A stretch of 64,000 nt of DNA from Paenibacillus cellulosilyticus (GTDB taxonomy: Bacteria > Bacillota > Bacilli > Paenibacillales > Paenibacillaceae): positions 448,631 through 512,630 of the forward strand of contig NZ_QGTQ01000003.1 in assembly GCF_003182255.1 (NCBI RefSeq), in the 5' to 3' direction. The translations under genes and the position numbers were made by a program. The notes under the pieces are model-generated. The model ran no database searches and was not told the DNA's origin. It saw only the letters and a program-made list of their open reading frames with translations. Positions 16,819 to 25,627 of this stretch are shown here, piece after piece; the first letter of the stretch is position 1, and the number at the start of each line of letters is the position of its first letter.

Positions 16819-18272
16819 AGCCAACATGGATCTTAATTTCGCCCGATGCTTTCCCGTTCAGTAAGGCCGGAGGAATCAGTGATTACGTCTACTCGCTGGC
16901 CTGCGCGCTGCGCGATAGCGGCTATGAGGTGGACATCTATACACCGTACTATGAGAAGCTGATGCGCGAGCCGTTCGAGCGGCAGCCATTTGAAGTGGTT
17001 TCGGATTCTATTTCATTTCGCCGCGAGCAGGTTATCTATGCGATTCATCGGACGAGCTATGAGGGGCTCCGATACCATTTTGTCCGCCAGCCCGAATTTT
17101 TTGGTAGAGATGAGATTTATGATCGGGGAGGCCGCTACGACCGGAACCTGAACCATTTCTCTTTACTTGGCAAAACGATGCTGCAAGACCTCGCACGACG
17201 TGGGATCGGTACAAGCGAACGTCCGGCGGTCATTCAAGGGAATGACATTTACGCTTCTCTGTTCGCCGCTTATTTGGATGAAAGGATCAGTGCGCAGAAT
17301 GCTGGCATTACGGCGGTGTTCTGTATTCACAATCTCGGCGAGGGCTACATCGCGAAGAAGGAAGTGTACGACTATTTCAATGTCGATGAGGAGCTGAAGA
17401 TGCGTTTTCGCGATAGCCATCGAAACTATGCTAGCTGGTGTGAGCTGATGCTGCCGCTCTTCGATCGAGTCGTAACCGTGAGCGACACGTATGCTCGTGA
17501 ATTGATCGGCGGCCCGAGTGCGTTACACGCCCTGCTTCGGCATCGGTTCGAACAAGGCGACTTCCGAGGCTTTCTCAATGGTATCGACAACCGTTTCTGG
17601 TCGATCACCGGCAGTCCGCTGCTTCAAGCGTATCGCGCTGGCGCTTCCGATATACGCGAGATCAAGCATCGCTGCAAGGCTGAAGTGTGCGAACAGACAG
17701 GGTTTGATATCGATAAGCCGCTGTTCATCTTCGTTGGACGTATTTGTCGGCAAAAAGGGCTCAACACCATCGGCGCGATTGCCGCTGCTTGTCCCGAAGC
17801 CCAGCTGCTGCTGCTCGGCGATGGTGAGCCGCTTGACGCATTCATTGACTTTGAAGCGGACAGCGGGCATAAGCTCGTGCACCTCCGTCCCTATAGCGAG
17901 TCTCTGTGCCATCGCGTCATGGCGGCGGGGGATTACATGATCGTCCCTTCGCAATATGAGCCATGTGGACTCGTCGCGATGTACGCGGCGAGGTTCGGTA
18001 CGATGCCGATCGTGAAGCATACCGGCGGACTGATCGAGATTGCTGCGCGGATTGGGCGGCATATTGGAATCGGAAGCTCCTATACGTTCCACAGCGATGA
18101 TGAAGTGCTGGAGATTGTGCGTGAAATACACGCCTCAGGTAGAACAATCTCAGTGCCCGTTGAAGCGCTCGCTGCGCTGGAATGGAAATGGACCGACTCG
18201 ATAGCGGGCATGGAACGTTTTGTATATGGGGGAGAGCAGCTCGTTCATGCTGCTGAGCGTACACAGCCATGA
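16812..18272 (+). CDS. Glycosyltransferase related to glycogen/starch synthases (GT5-like)
   Basis: A protein of 486 aa with a two-domain GT-B fold. Features are the N-terminal nucleotide-sugar loop KAGGISDYVYSL, IQGNDIYASLFAAY in the acceptor domain, VGRICRQKG at the start of the second domain, and PSQYEPCGLVAMYA with the conserved Glu near the sugar nucleotide. The start is TTG 16812, supported by AAGGAAGGAG 8 bp upstream; it overlaps FabZ. It lies amid cyclitol and acyl genes rather than glycogen genes, so it probably glucosylates the natural product. Donor and acceptor are unknown. Confidence 0.85.
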   Translation: MLKPTWILISPDAFPFSKAGGISDYVYSLACALRDSGYEVDIYTPYYEKLMREPFERQPFEVVSDSISFRREQVIYAIHRTSYEGLRYHFVRQPEFFGRDEIYDRGGRYDRNLNHFSLLGKTMLQDLARRGIGTSERPAVIQGNDIYASLFAAYLDERISAQNAGITAVFCIHNLGEGYIAKKEVYDYFNVDEELKMRFRDSHRNYASWCELMLPLFDRVVTVSDTYARELIGGPSALHALLRHRFEQGDFRGFLNGIDNRFWSITGSPLLQAYRAGASDIREIKHRCKAEVCEQTGFDIDKPLFIFVGRICRQKGLNTIGAIAAACPEAQLLLLGDGEPLDAFIDFEADSGHKLVHLRPYSESLCHRVMAAGDYMIVPSQYEPCGLVAMYAARFGTMPIVKHTGGLIEIAARIGRHIGIGSSYTFHSDDEVLEIVREIHASGRTISVPVEALAALEWKWTDSIAGMERFVYGGEQLVHAAERTQP

Positions 18273-19846
18273 CACAGGACATCACAGCCCATACACGATT
18301 CCGCACGTTGACGACTGCTGCACTGCTGCTGGCGATGCTGCTCGCTTCGCTGGATCAGGTTATCATCGCCACATCGATCCCTCAGATTGCCGCTGATCTG
18401 GGCGATTTGCAGCATTACGCCTGGGTGTTCTCAGCGTACATGATCGCTGAGCTGCTCGGTATGCCGATCTTCGGCAAGCTTAGCGATATGTACGGAAGGA
18501 AGCCTTTTATACTAGCAGCGATCGTCATGTTCATTATCGGCTCTATCTTATGCGGCATCGCGCAGTCGATGCCTGCGCTCATCATGTGCAGGGTATTGCA
18601 AGGACTCGGCGCGGGCGCGATTATGCCGATTTCGTTCGCGATTGTGTTCGAGATTTACCCACAGAAGCTGCGCAATCGAATGCAATCGGTGATGTCCGCC
18701 GTATATGCAATCTCCAGCGTGATGGGGCCGATTATCGGAGCGGTGTTGACTGACTATTTGAACTGGCGATGGATTTTCTACGTCAATCTGCCGCTTGGTC
18801 TTGTATCTCTGCTGCTGCTCAAGTTTTATCGCGAGATGAAGGTACAGGAGGAGAAGCCTGTCATTGACTGGCCGGGACTGCTGCTGTTGTTTGCATCGAT
18901 CGTTAGCCTGCTGCTCCTGTTCGAGCTAAGTGGCAAAACGTTCAGCTGGTATTCATGGCAGATGATCGCTCTCGGTACGGCAGCTATAGCTGCACTTCTT
19001 ACTTTCATCAGGGTGGAGTTAAGACGACGTCATCCATTCCTTCCAATCGAGCTGTTTCGCGGCCGGATGTTTGCGATTTGTCAGACGATTGGATTCTTCC
19101 AGGGAATGGTTATGATGGCGGCCTTTACGTTCATTCCGCTGTTCATTCAGACTGTCAATGGCGGCACGGCAACAGAGACAGGCAGCATGATCATGCCGCT
19201 GAGCATCAGCATTGTCGTCAGCTCCTTTCTTGGCGGCAAGCTGGTCTCCATGGTTAGCTTTCGCAACGCCTTGCTCATCTCCAACGGGCTGATCGTCATC
19301 TCGCTGCTGCTGTTCGGAAGAATGGATGCAACAACGCCAGATTGGCGCGTCGGTATGGATATGGTGCTGCTTGGACTCGGGATCGGGTTGTCGTTCCCGG
19401 TTATTTATAACGTCTCGTTGTCACGGATTAACCCTTCTCAATGGGGGACCGTGAATGCGCTCATCCCGTTCTTCCGCTCGGTCGGCGGCATTATGGGTGT
19501 TAGCCTGCTCGGCTCCATTCAATACCGTGATTTCCGAAGGGGTCTAGAGCAGCTGCCAGACACGATTGACCTATCTGTCGATATGACGGATGCGAGCAGC
19601 TTGCTGCGTCATATCGGAGAGCAGGGACAAGCGGCAACAGCTGAAGTGTGGCATATCGCTGCGGAGGCATTAATGCGCTCGATCGGTCATGTGTTTGATT
19701 GGTCCGTCGTTCTCGCGCTCGTGCCGCTCCTTGCTGGCTTGTGGATCGGCAGCAGCAAGCTACTGCCGGCTCCCGAGATTCCGCCAGAGCTGGCTGGACT
19801 GCCGCCGGAAGAGCTGCTGAAGCTGCTGCATCAGCGAGAGGCCTGA
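18269..19846 (+). CDS. MFS exporter, 14-TM DHA2 (EmrB/QacA) family
   Basis: A protein of 525 aa with the hydrophobicity pattern of 14-helix drug:proton antiporters. Family motifs are visible: LDQVIIATSIPQIAADL in helix 1, GKLSDMYGRKP in the first cytoplasmic loop and the GPIIGAVLTDYLNWRW region of helix 5. It overlaps the glycosyltransferase by ATGA, inside the operon. Likely export of the operon's product and, with it, self-protection. Confidence 0.92.
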   Translation: MTQDITAHTRFRTLTTAALLLAMLLASLDQVIIATSIPQIAADLGDLQHYAWVFSAYMIAELLGMPIFGKLSDMYGRKPFILAAIVMFIIGSILCGIAQSMPALIMCRVLQGLGAGAIMPISFAIVFEIYPQKLRNRMQSVMSAVYAISSVMGPIIGAVLTDYLNWRWIFYVNLPLGLVSLLLLKFYREMKVQEEKPVIDWPGLLLLFASIVSLLLLFELSGKTFSWYSWQMIALGTAAIAALLTFIRVELRRRHPFLPIELFRGRMFAICQTIGFFQGMVMMAAFTFIPLFIQTVNGGTATETGSMIMPLSISIVVSSFLGGKLVSMVSFRNALLISNGLIVISLLLFGRMDATTPDWRVGMDMVLLGLGIGLSFPVIYNVSLSRINPSQWGTVNALIPFFRSVGGIMGVSLLGSIQYRDFRRGLEQLPDTIDLSVDMTDASSLLRHIGEQGQAATAEVWHIAAEALMRSIGHVFDWSVVLALVPLLAGLWIGSSKLLPAPEIPPELAGLPPEELLKLLHQREA

Positions 19847-19906
19847 AGAGGTACAGCTGTACAAGGCGGCATGTCTTGCAATTACAGAGACAAGGGAGGA
19901 AACCGA

Positions 19907-20926
19907 TTGCTGTTCAGCACCTATAACTGTGTGTTGGCGTCTGTGTACAACTACTTGGAGGGCGTTCATAAGCTTACGCCGTCACTTGAGGCTATTTGCT
20001 TCGAGCCGTCGCTGTTCGCCCTGCACAGCGTCGAAGGCATCGCAGCCATTGCACATCCGCTGCATATTGCGGAGCGCTATATGGCGAGGATCGGAGCCGA
20101 CATTGCGTTCCCGGCGTTCGATGACATAGACGAAGCGCTTGCTTATGCCGATGAGCATTTGGCGCTGCGAGGCGGCTTGTCGTTCAGCATAAATTTGCGC
20201 TATGACGTGTTGGAGCCGCTGTCTTTCGACAACGATTTGTGGCATTTTCATTGGATGGTCGCGAGTCCGCGCACGCGTACCGGTCCTGACCTTGTTCGCA
20301 GCATCGTACCCGAACCGATTCGTGGTACAGGCGATTATCTTATGTTCGATCAATATGAGAATGAGTACTACCGAATGGACGAAGTGCAGCTTCGCCATGC
20401 GATCGATACGTCTTTTAATTATCGGGAAGATGGACGGTTCAAGCCATTCATGGAAATCCATTTGCCCGATCCGACACGTACAAAAGCCTTGATGGAGGCG
20501 GACACAGATATGCGGGGCAGGTTAGCCGCAGCTGTTGAGCGCTATCCGCTCGCGTTGAATCAAGACGTCTGGAATGCATGTCTCAAGGAGCTTGACCGCT
20601 ATGCGATGGAGAAGCCTGATCAAGGCGCAATCTACCGTTACATGAACTTCGCTCAAATCATGATTCGCTGCCGTGAGGTCGTATGGCAGTATCTCGACCG
20701 GGAAGGATTAGGCGATTTCGAACCTCTGCAACAATGGCGCAATGGCTGGACGCAGTACCGCAGCGTGCTTGGCATTACGTTGTCTCGGAGAACAGCAGAC
20801 GAGTTCAGACGACTCGTGGACAACTATGAAGGGATGATTGAATTGGAGCACTATGCGCTTGCAGCGATTGTAGAAGAGCTTTCGAGAACGAACAGCGCAA
20901 TCGTACAAGGAGGGGGGACCACATGA
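19907..20926 (+). CDS. BtrH/AsbE-like acyl-ACP:amine acyltransferase, copy 1
   Basis: A protein of 339 aa. The N-terminus TYNCVLASVYNYL matches the cysteine-bearing start of the butirosin BtrH N-terminal/AsbE-like group, which move an acyl group from an ACP to an amine. A Cys8-His115-Asp148 triad is plausible: YNC, WHFHWMV and YLMFDQY, as in C39-like folds. TTG 19907 is preferred over ATG 19871 because AAGGGAGG lies 7 bp upstream and the resulting N-terminus matches the paralogue. It is followed, with 4-bp overlap, by a related gene. It would join the ACP2-bound acyl group to the aminocyclitol amine. Family assignment is from memory of the motif pattern. Confidence 0.7.
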   Translation: MLFSTYNCVLASVYNYLEGVHKLTPSLEAICFEPSLFALHSVEGIAAIAHPLHIAERYMARIGADIAFPAFDDIDEALAYADEHLALRGGLSFSINLRYDVLEPLSFDNDLWHFHWMVASPRTRTGPDLVRSIVPEPIRGTGDYLMFDQYENEYYRMDEVQLRHAIDTSFNYREDGRFKPFMEIHLPDPTRTKALMEADTDMRGRLAAAVERYPLALNQDVWNACLKELDRYAMEKPDQGAIYRYMNFAQIMIRCREVVWQYLDREGLGDFEPLQQWRNGWTQYRSVLGITLSRRTADEFRRLVDNYEGMIELEHYALAAIVEELSRTNSAIVQGGGTT

Positions 20927-21888
20927 AGCTAACGGGAGCTTATAACTGTGTACTAGCGAGCATCTACAACGCGCTTCGAATCAACTGCAGGCTAGAGTTT
21001 CCGATCCAAACAATGGTCGTAGTACCGCAGCTGTTCCGTCTGTACAACTGGAATCATTGGCTGTCTTCGCCGCCGCCGATGGAGATTGCTGAGCCGTTCC
21101 TTGCACGAATTGGCGCAGATCTTGGTTTTCCAGAGACAAAGGGGCTTGATGATGCTATTCAACAGGCTCGAGAACGATTACGGCAAGGCGAAGTCATTCC
21201 GGCTTCCATTAATCTTCGGTATTCGTATTTTGATCCGACGCCATTCGATAATGACTTCTGGAATTATCAGCTCATCACTGGCGTGACGAAAGAGGATCGC
21301 TTCTTGATGTTCGATATGTATCACGCGGAGGCTTACGAGGTGGATGAAGCGCGACTTCGCAGCATGATGGATACGTCATTCAACTACAGGAATGCCGGGG
21401 CCTTCACGCCTTTCATGGAGCTGATCGTGCGCAGCGATGAGCATGCGCACGCCGTGCTGCAAGGGATGAATGATCAAGTTGGGATGCTCGCCGCGGTGAC
21501 TGCATATGACGCAGACGCGAATCTAGAGGCGGGACAGCTGTGGCTGGATCGGCTGCAGGCTCATCTTGCCAAGGTGGAGTCGGATCAATTCCATGCGGAG
21601 GTCTATCGGCTGATGGGGCATCTGATGCTTATTCTCAAGAGCCGAACGCAATTCATTCAAGCCGCTGCGACAATGGGACTATACGGAGACGCGGACGATG
21701 CGTTCGATGAGGGCTGGAACACGTTCGTGCATGCGGTACCGATGAACCTGTTCCGTCGCAGTCACGAGGCCTATTCGGACATGTTAACAGCCTATCGGGA
21801 GCTGATCGGCAGGGAACGAGATGGGCTGAATAGGATCAAGGAGCGGCTGGTTCGGCATGGCGCGATTAGCGGGGGCGTGACGAGTTAA
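20923..21888 (+). CDS. BtrH/AsbE-like protein, copy 2, lacking the presumed catalytic His
   Basis: A protein of 321 aa, clearly paralogous to the preceding gene: AYNCVLASIYNAL, SINLRYSYFDP, RFLMFDMYH and MDTSFNYRNAGAFTPFME. The cysteine (Cys9) and the Asp (Asp131) are kept, but the segment matching WHFHWMV reads WNYQLIT, so the presumed histidine is Gln116. It also lacks an insertion of about 15 residues present in copy 1. It may be a non-catalytic partner, or use another base for a second acylation. GGAGG precedes ATG 20923. A 100-bp gap follows, the first sizeable break in the operon. Confidence 0.7.
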   Translation: MKLTGAYNCVLASIYNALRINCRLEFPIQTMVVVPQLFRLYNWNHWLSSPPPMEIAEPFLARIGADLGFPETKGLDDAIQQARERLRQGEVIPASINLRYSYFDPTPFDNDFWNYQLITGVTKEDRFLMFDMYHAEAYEVDEARLRSMMDTSFNYRNAGAFTPFMELIVRSDEHAHAVLQGMNDQVGMLAAVTAYDADANLEAGQLWLDRLQAHLAKVESDQFHAEVYRLMGHLMLILKSRTQFIQAAATMGLYGDADDAFDEGWNTFVHAVPMNLFRRSHEAYSDMLTAYRELIGRERDGLNRIKERLVRHGAISGGVTS

Positions 21889-21989
21889 TCGGACAGTCGA
21901 TTAGGAATAGGTGGTGTGAGCTGAATTTGTCATGACCATCGGCATAACCGTCTGCGGGTGAGCCGGATATTCAATCAGGGGGTAAAGCA

Positions 21990-23126
21990 ATGTTCCATAC
22001 GATCATACAATTCGGCGATCATCGCTATCCGTTCATGACAGGCGTCGGGGTGCTGGCTGAAGCGGGCAACTATGTGCAGGAGCTGCACATTCATCAATAT
22101 ATGATCATTACAGACGAGCATACGCCGGACCACATCGTGAAGGAGACGGAGGCGGCTTTCGGCCGATTAGCTCCGGTTCGCGTACTGACATTCCAGCCAG
22201 GGGAAGAGTGGAAAAATCTTAGCACCGTACACGAGCTGTGCAAGCAGGTGATCGATCTTGGCGCTGACCGGAGAACGGCCATCGTCGCACTGGGCGGTGG
22301 TGTTTCCGGTAATGTGGCAGGGATGGTGGCGGGCTTGTTATTTCGTGGCTTGCCGCTTATTCATGTGCCTACGACACTCATGTCAGCCTCCGATTCGGTG
22401 CTGTCGTTGAAGCAGGCGGTCAATCTAACGCAGGGCAAAAATCTTGTCGGCATGTTCTACACGCCGAAACTGATCTGCGTGGAGCTGCCATTCTTACAGT
22501 CGCTTGCAGAGCGGGATCTTCGATCGGGCATGTGTGAGCTCGTTAAGAATTTACTGGCGATATGCCCGGAACGGATTAACGAATATCGAAGGAAGCTTCG
22601 CCCTAACAATCAGTATGAACTGGACGAGCTGCAGCAGTTTATTGCGTTTTGCATCGAGGCGAAAACGAAGGTAATGGCGGACGATCCGTATGAGAAGAAG
22701 GACGGACTAGTGCTGGAATATGGCCATACGATCGGACATGCGCTGGAGTTGACGTGCAAGGGCAAGTACACGCATGGGGAGTGCATCTCATTCGGGATGC
22801 TCTGCGCCGCTTATATCTCACAGCGGCTAGGACTTCTGACTGCAGAGGAGACTGCGATGCATCATGAACTGCTTGAACGAATCGGGTATCAGGTCGAGCT
22901 GGAGCCTGAATGGCTTCCGATTATCGAGCAGTATGTGCAGAACGATAACAAGCGTGGATATCGAGAACGTCGTCCTGGCTGTACAGGGATGGTATTGCTT
23001 AACGGATTAGGAACCATTCACAGAGAGGATGACGCGTGGATTACGATGGTGGACAACTCGCTCATTAGCGAGGCGATTCGATCGGTGCAGGAGAGGAGGG
23101 CAATCATGCATGGAAGCCGAACATAA
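21990..23126 (+). CDS. 2-deoxy-scyllo-inosose synthase (BtrC-like)
   Basis: A protein of 378 aa of the dehydroquinate-synthase superfamily that converts glucose-6-phosphate to 2-deoxy-scyllo-inosose, the first step of 2-deoxystreptamine-type cyclitols. It follows butirosin BtrC closely: GEEWKNLSTV, RRTAIVALGGGVSGNVAG, HVPTTLMSASDSVLSLKQAVN and MCELVKN. Metal ligands Glu183, His246 (EYGHTIGH) and His262 are present. The Glu just before YGHT and the SLKQAVN segment are as in BtrC rather than as in shikimate-pathway AroB enzymes. GGGGG precedes ATG 21990. The 100-bp upstream gap could hold an internal promoter. It overlaps the aminotransferase by 17 bp. Confidence 0.9.
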   Translation: MFHTIIQFGDHRYPFMTGVGVLAEAGNYVQELHIHQYMIITDEHTPDHIVKETEAAFGRLAPVRVLTFQPGEEWKNLSTVHELCKQVIDLGADRRTAIVALGGGVSGNVAGMVAGLLFRGLPLIHVPTTLMSASDSVLSLKQAVNLTQGKNLVGMFYTPKLICVELPFLQSLAERDLRSGMCELVKNLLAICPERINEYRRKLRPNNQYELDELQQFIAFCIEAKTKVMADDPYEKKDGLVLEYGHTIGHALELTCKGKYTHGECISFGMLCAAYISQRLGLLTAEETAMHHELLERIGYQVELEPEWLPIIEQYVQNDNKRGYRERRPGCTGMVLLNGLGTIHREDDAWITMVDNSLISEAIRSVQERRAIMHGSRT

Positions 23127-24393
23127 AGCAGCTGCAGCAACAGTCGTATTGCCACAATGGCCTCAATGGCCTCAATGGCCGATCGCGGATGAACGTACGC
23201 TGGAAGCGCTGCAGGAGGTGCTCGACAGCGGACGATGGGCGATTAGTGGTCCGCTGAATGATCCGGCGAAGTACGGCAAAGCGAAAGAGCAGCAGTTCGC
23301 CGAGCAATTCGCAGACTATTGCGGTGCCCGACACTGCGTCACGATGGATCACGGAACGTCTGCACTTATTGCAGCTCTAGAGGCGCTCGATATCGGCTTC
23401 GGCGATGAGGTGATTGTTCCAGGCTTGATGTGGGTCGCGCCAGCAATTGCGGTTTTATCCGTCAACGGAGTACCCGTGATGGCGGACATCGATCCCGCTA
23501 CACTGTGCATTAGCGTCAATTCCGTCGAAGCGCATATTACACCTCGGACACGCGCTATTATTGCCATCCACATGTATGGCTGCATGGCAGATATGGATGC
23601 GCTTCGGGAGCTGGCGGACAAGCATGGGCTCGTTATTGTGGAGGATGCAGCCCATAGTCACGGGGCAGTATGGCGGGGGAGGAAGGCTGGCACGCTTGGT
23701 GATATCGGTGTGTTTTCTATGCAGCAGGGGAAGGTGCTTACCTGTGGCGAGGGCGGTGCTGCGGTCACGAATGATCCTGTGTTGAAGGGACGAATGGAAG
23801 CTTCTGCGTGGAATGCTCGTAAGCGAATCGAGGATACCCCGACGTTGCCGTTCTCGATGGGGCTGACCGAAGGCCTTTACCGATTCGGCACGAATCGCTG
23901 TCTCTCCGAGTTCCAAGCCGCAGTGCTGCTGGATCAACTGCCTCGACTAGATGGACAAAATGCGCTCCGCGAGTCGAACGCCCGTTATCTGGATCGTGAA
24001 TTGTCCCAAATCCCAGGCGTGCTCACGGTGGAGCATCCCGAGCAGATCGACAGCCGCACCTATTACGGCTACGTCATTCGTATAGACTCGGAACGTTTCG
24101 GCTGCACAGCAGAAGAGCTTATCGATCGATTGCAGTTGCTGCTTGGCATGGGGGACTTCCTGCTTCATCCGGTGTATAAGCCGCTGTATCGCAATCCGTT
24201 GTATACGCCACATCCTAGGCGTCATGCAGCAATTGGCGAAGCGTACGCTGATGCGCTGGCAACAGCGGATATCCACCTTCCAGGCTGCGAGTTAATCTAC
24301 GAGCAAGCCGTTGTGTTCCATCACTCGGTGCTGCTGGCAGCGCGTGATCAGTTGTCGCTCATCGTGGCAGCGATACGGGATTTGCACAAATAG
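23110..24393 (+). CDS. Scyllo-inosose-type aminotransferase (BtrS-like, DegT/DnrJ/EryC1 family)
   Basis: A protein of 427 aa; PLP-dependent, using glutamine as the likely donor to make 2-deoxy-scyllo-inosamine. The PLP lysine is Lys208 in SMQQGKVLTCGEGG. IVEDAAHSHGAVW, RFGTNRCLSEFQAAVLLDQL and SRTYYGYVIR match the BtrS/StsC subgroup. ATG 23110 has GAGAGGAGGG upstream and lies inside the synthase gene. The N-terminus carries a PQWPQWPQWP repeat from three copies of a 9-bp unit (23150-23179). It is the last gene of the operon. No second aminotransferase, cyclitol dehydrogenase (BtrE/BtrN-like) or amidase is present, so the pathway probably stops at the mono-amine. Confidence 0.9.
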   Translation: MEAEHKAAAATVVLPQWPQWPQWPIADERTLEALQEVLDSGRWAISGPLNDPAKYGKAKEQQFAEQFADYCGARHCVTMDHGTSALIAALEALDIGFGDEVIVPGLMWVAPAIAVLSVNGVPVMADIDPATLCISVNSVEAHITPRTRAIIAIHMYGCMADMDALRELADKHGLVIVEDAAHSHGAVWRGRKAGTLGDIGVFSMQQGKVLTCGEGGAAVTNDPVLKGRMEASAWNARKRIEDTPTLPFSMGLTEGLYRFGTNRCLSEFQAAVLLDQLPRLDGQNALRESNARYLDRELSQIPGVLTVEHPEQIDSRTYYGYVIRIDSERFGCTAEELIDRLQLLLGMGDFLLHPVYKPLYRNPLYTPHPRRHAAIGEAYADALATADIHLPGCELIYEQAVVFHHSVLLAARDQLSLIVAAIRDLHK

Positions 24394-24469
24394 ATTGACA
24401 GGAATCCAACATATGGATATCGTAGTGGAGTATCACCTATCATTTATTTAATAGAAGAGAGGCTTACGT

Positions 24470-24715
24470 ATGTCACCAGGCATTCATTTCATGAAGTTGA
24501 GGAAGTAGAACGATTTTCCTGAAAATCCCGATGAAGTTGGGGTTTATTTGGGTTACCGTTCTAGCTCAATGAATGAGATGGAGGCCTTTTTTGCGTCCAA
24601 TAATCGATGCAAAGGGACTGTAACGCCCTCGGACTAGCTGTGAGTGACGCTGCATGAAATGCGGGATATTTCCGTCTATTTCGTGGGCTTTATCGATCAT
24701 CCTCCATCTCATTAA
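24470..24715 (+). pseudogene. Small ORF broken by three in-frame nonsense codons
   Basis: From ATG 24470 (AGAAGAGAGG upstream) to TAA 24715 one frame stays coherent for 82 codons but contains TAG, TAG and TGA. The readable segments NDFPENPDEVGVYLGYRSS and VTLHEMRDISVYFVGF have normal protein composition. No frameshift is needed. I do not recognise the family. The rest of the 24394-24760 gap shows nothing else. Confidence 0.5.
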
Positions 24716-24760
24716 GAAGTAGTTAATAGGTTTCTATAATGAATGAAGGGGAGATCAACA

Positions 24761-25417
24761 ATGGAACAACGTAACAAACAATTAATCATTATCGATGGAA
24801 TGCCGGGCTCAGGCAAGACCACTTGCGCAAGCATGCTTGGAGAGAAGCTAACGGCGTGGAACATCCCAAGCAGATGTATTCTGGAGCAGGAACCGCAGCA
24901 TCCGCTCTTCATTCATGGCTATCGGTTTGAATCGCTTGAAGAAGAGGAGCAGGCAGATTTGTATATTGGCCTGCTTCAGCAGCGTTACCGGGATTTCGTG
25001 GAGGAGCGGCTTCAGAGCGAACAACAAGTGACGATCATCGAGAGCGTGATGCTTCAAGATACGATTAATTGCGCGCATCATATGGGGATGAACCGCGAGA
25101 AGCTGATTGATTTTGTAAACAGCTTGCAGGAGACCCTTGCGCCATTATCGCCGATGCTCGTGTACTTCTACCATCTGAATGTTGAAGGTCAATGGCGATT
25201 CATCTGCGGCGTTCGTGGCAATGAGTGGGGACCTGTTTCCTTGCATACGGATGAAGATTTCAGAGAAGCAGGAGCATTGTGGGGAGCCAGTCAAGCCTTC
25301 GTGAGATCTGTTGTCGACGAGTGGGATATTCCGAAGCTCATTATCGAGAATCGTGACTATACGTGGGACGAGTATACGAATCGCATCGTCCAATTCGTTG
25401 AGGCGAACGTACGTTGA
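24761..25417 (+). CDS. P-loop kinase-like protein
   Basis: A protein of 218 aa. Walker A is GMPGSGKTT at about residues 13-21; a Walker B-like TIIESVML is near residue 90. The pattern fits small nucleoside/adenylate-kinase-like or uncharacterised AAA_33-type proteins. ATG 24761 is selected because AAGGGGAG lies 7 bp upstream. It lies 370 bp after the biosynthetic operon with a broken ORF between. A link to the operon, for instance self-resistance by phosphorylation, is possible but unsupported by any motif. A terminator follows. Confidence 0.75.
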   Translation: MEQRNKQLIIIDGMPGSGKTTCASMLGEKLTAWNIPSRCILEQEPQHPLFIHGYRFESLEEEEQADLYIGLLQQRYRDFVEERLQSEQQVTIIESVMLQDTINCAHHMGMNREKLIDFVNSLQETLAPLSPMLVYFYHLNVEGQWRFICGVRGNEWGPVSLHTDEDFREAGALWGASQAFVRSVVDEWDIPKLIIENRDYTWDEYTNRIVQFVEANVR

Positions 25418-25449
25418 GTTTTTGTTTTAACTAATAATGGTAGAATTCA

Positions 25450-25477
25450 AGCCATCCTGATAAGGGGTGGCTTTTTC
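25450..25477 (+). terminator. Rho-independent terminator
   Basis: AGCCATCC pairs with GGGTGGCT (one G-U pair) and TTTTT follows, about 30 bp after the P-loop gene. Confidence 0.75.
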
Positions 25478-25627
25478 GATTATGTCCGTTTGGCTAATAA
25501 ATATGGGCAATTGGTTTATCGGATAATATGACAGAATCTTCATCCCTTATGCTATAGACGACGCTGCCGACAGCCACTACACTAGGTAAAGTGTAAAGAC
25601 TAGACATAATAGGAGCAGGGAAACAAC

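Noticed and set aside
21990-23126. Housekeeping 3-dehydroquinate synthase (aroB)
   Set aside because: Motifs SLKQAVN, MCELVKN and EYGHTIGH and the adjoining inosose-type aminotransferase fit DOI synthases; no shikimate-pathway genes are near.
10216-24393. Petrobactin-type siderophore cluster
   Set aside because: AsbF/AsbC/AsbD/AsbE-like parts are there, but the NIS synthetases, a spermidine link and any iron-uptake genes are absent, while cyclitol and ketosynthase genes are present.
24470-24715. Stop-codon readthrough or recoding gene
   Set aside because: Three different stops, no stem-loop or context suggesting recoding; decay is the simpler explanation.
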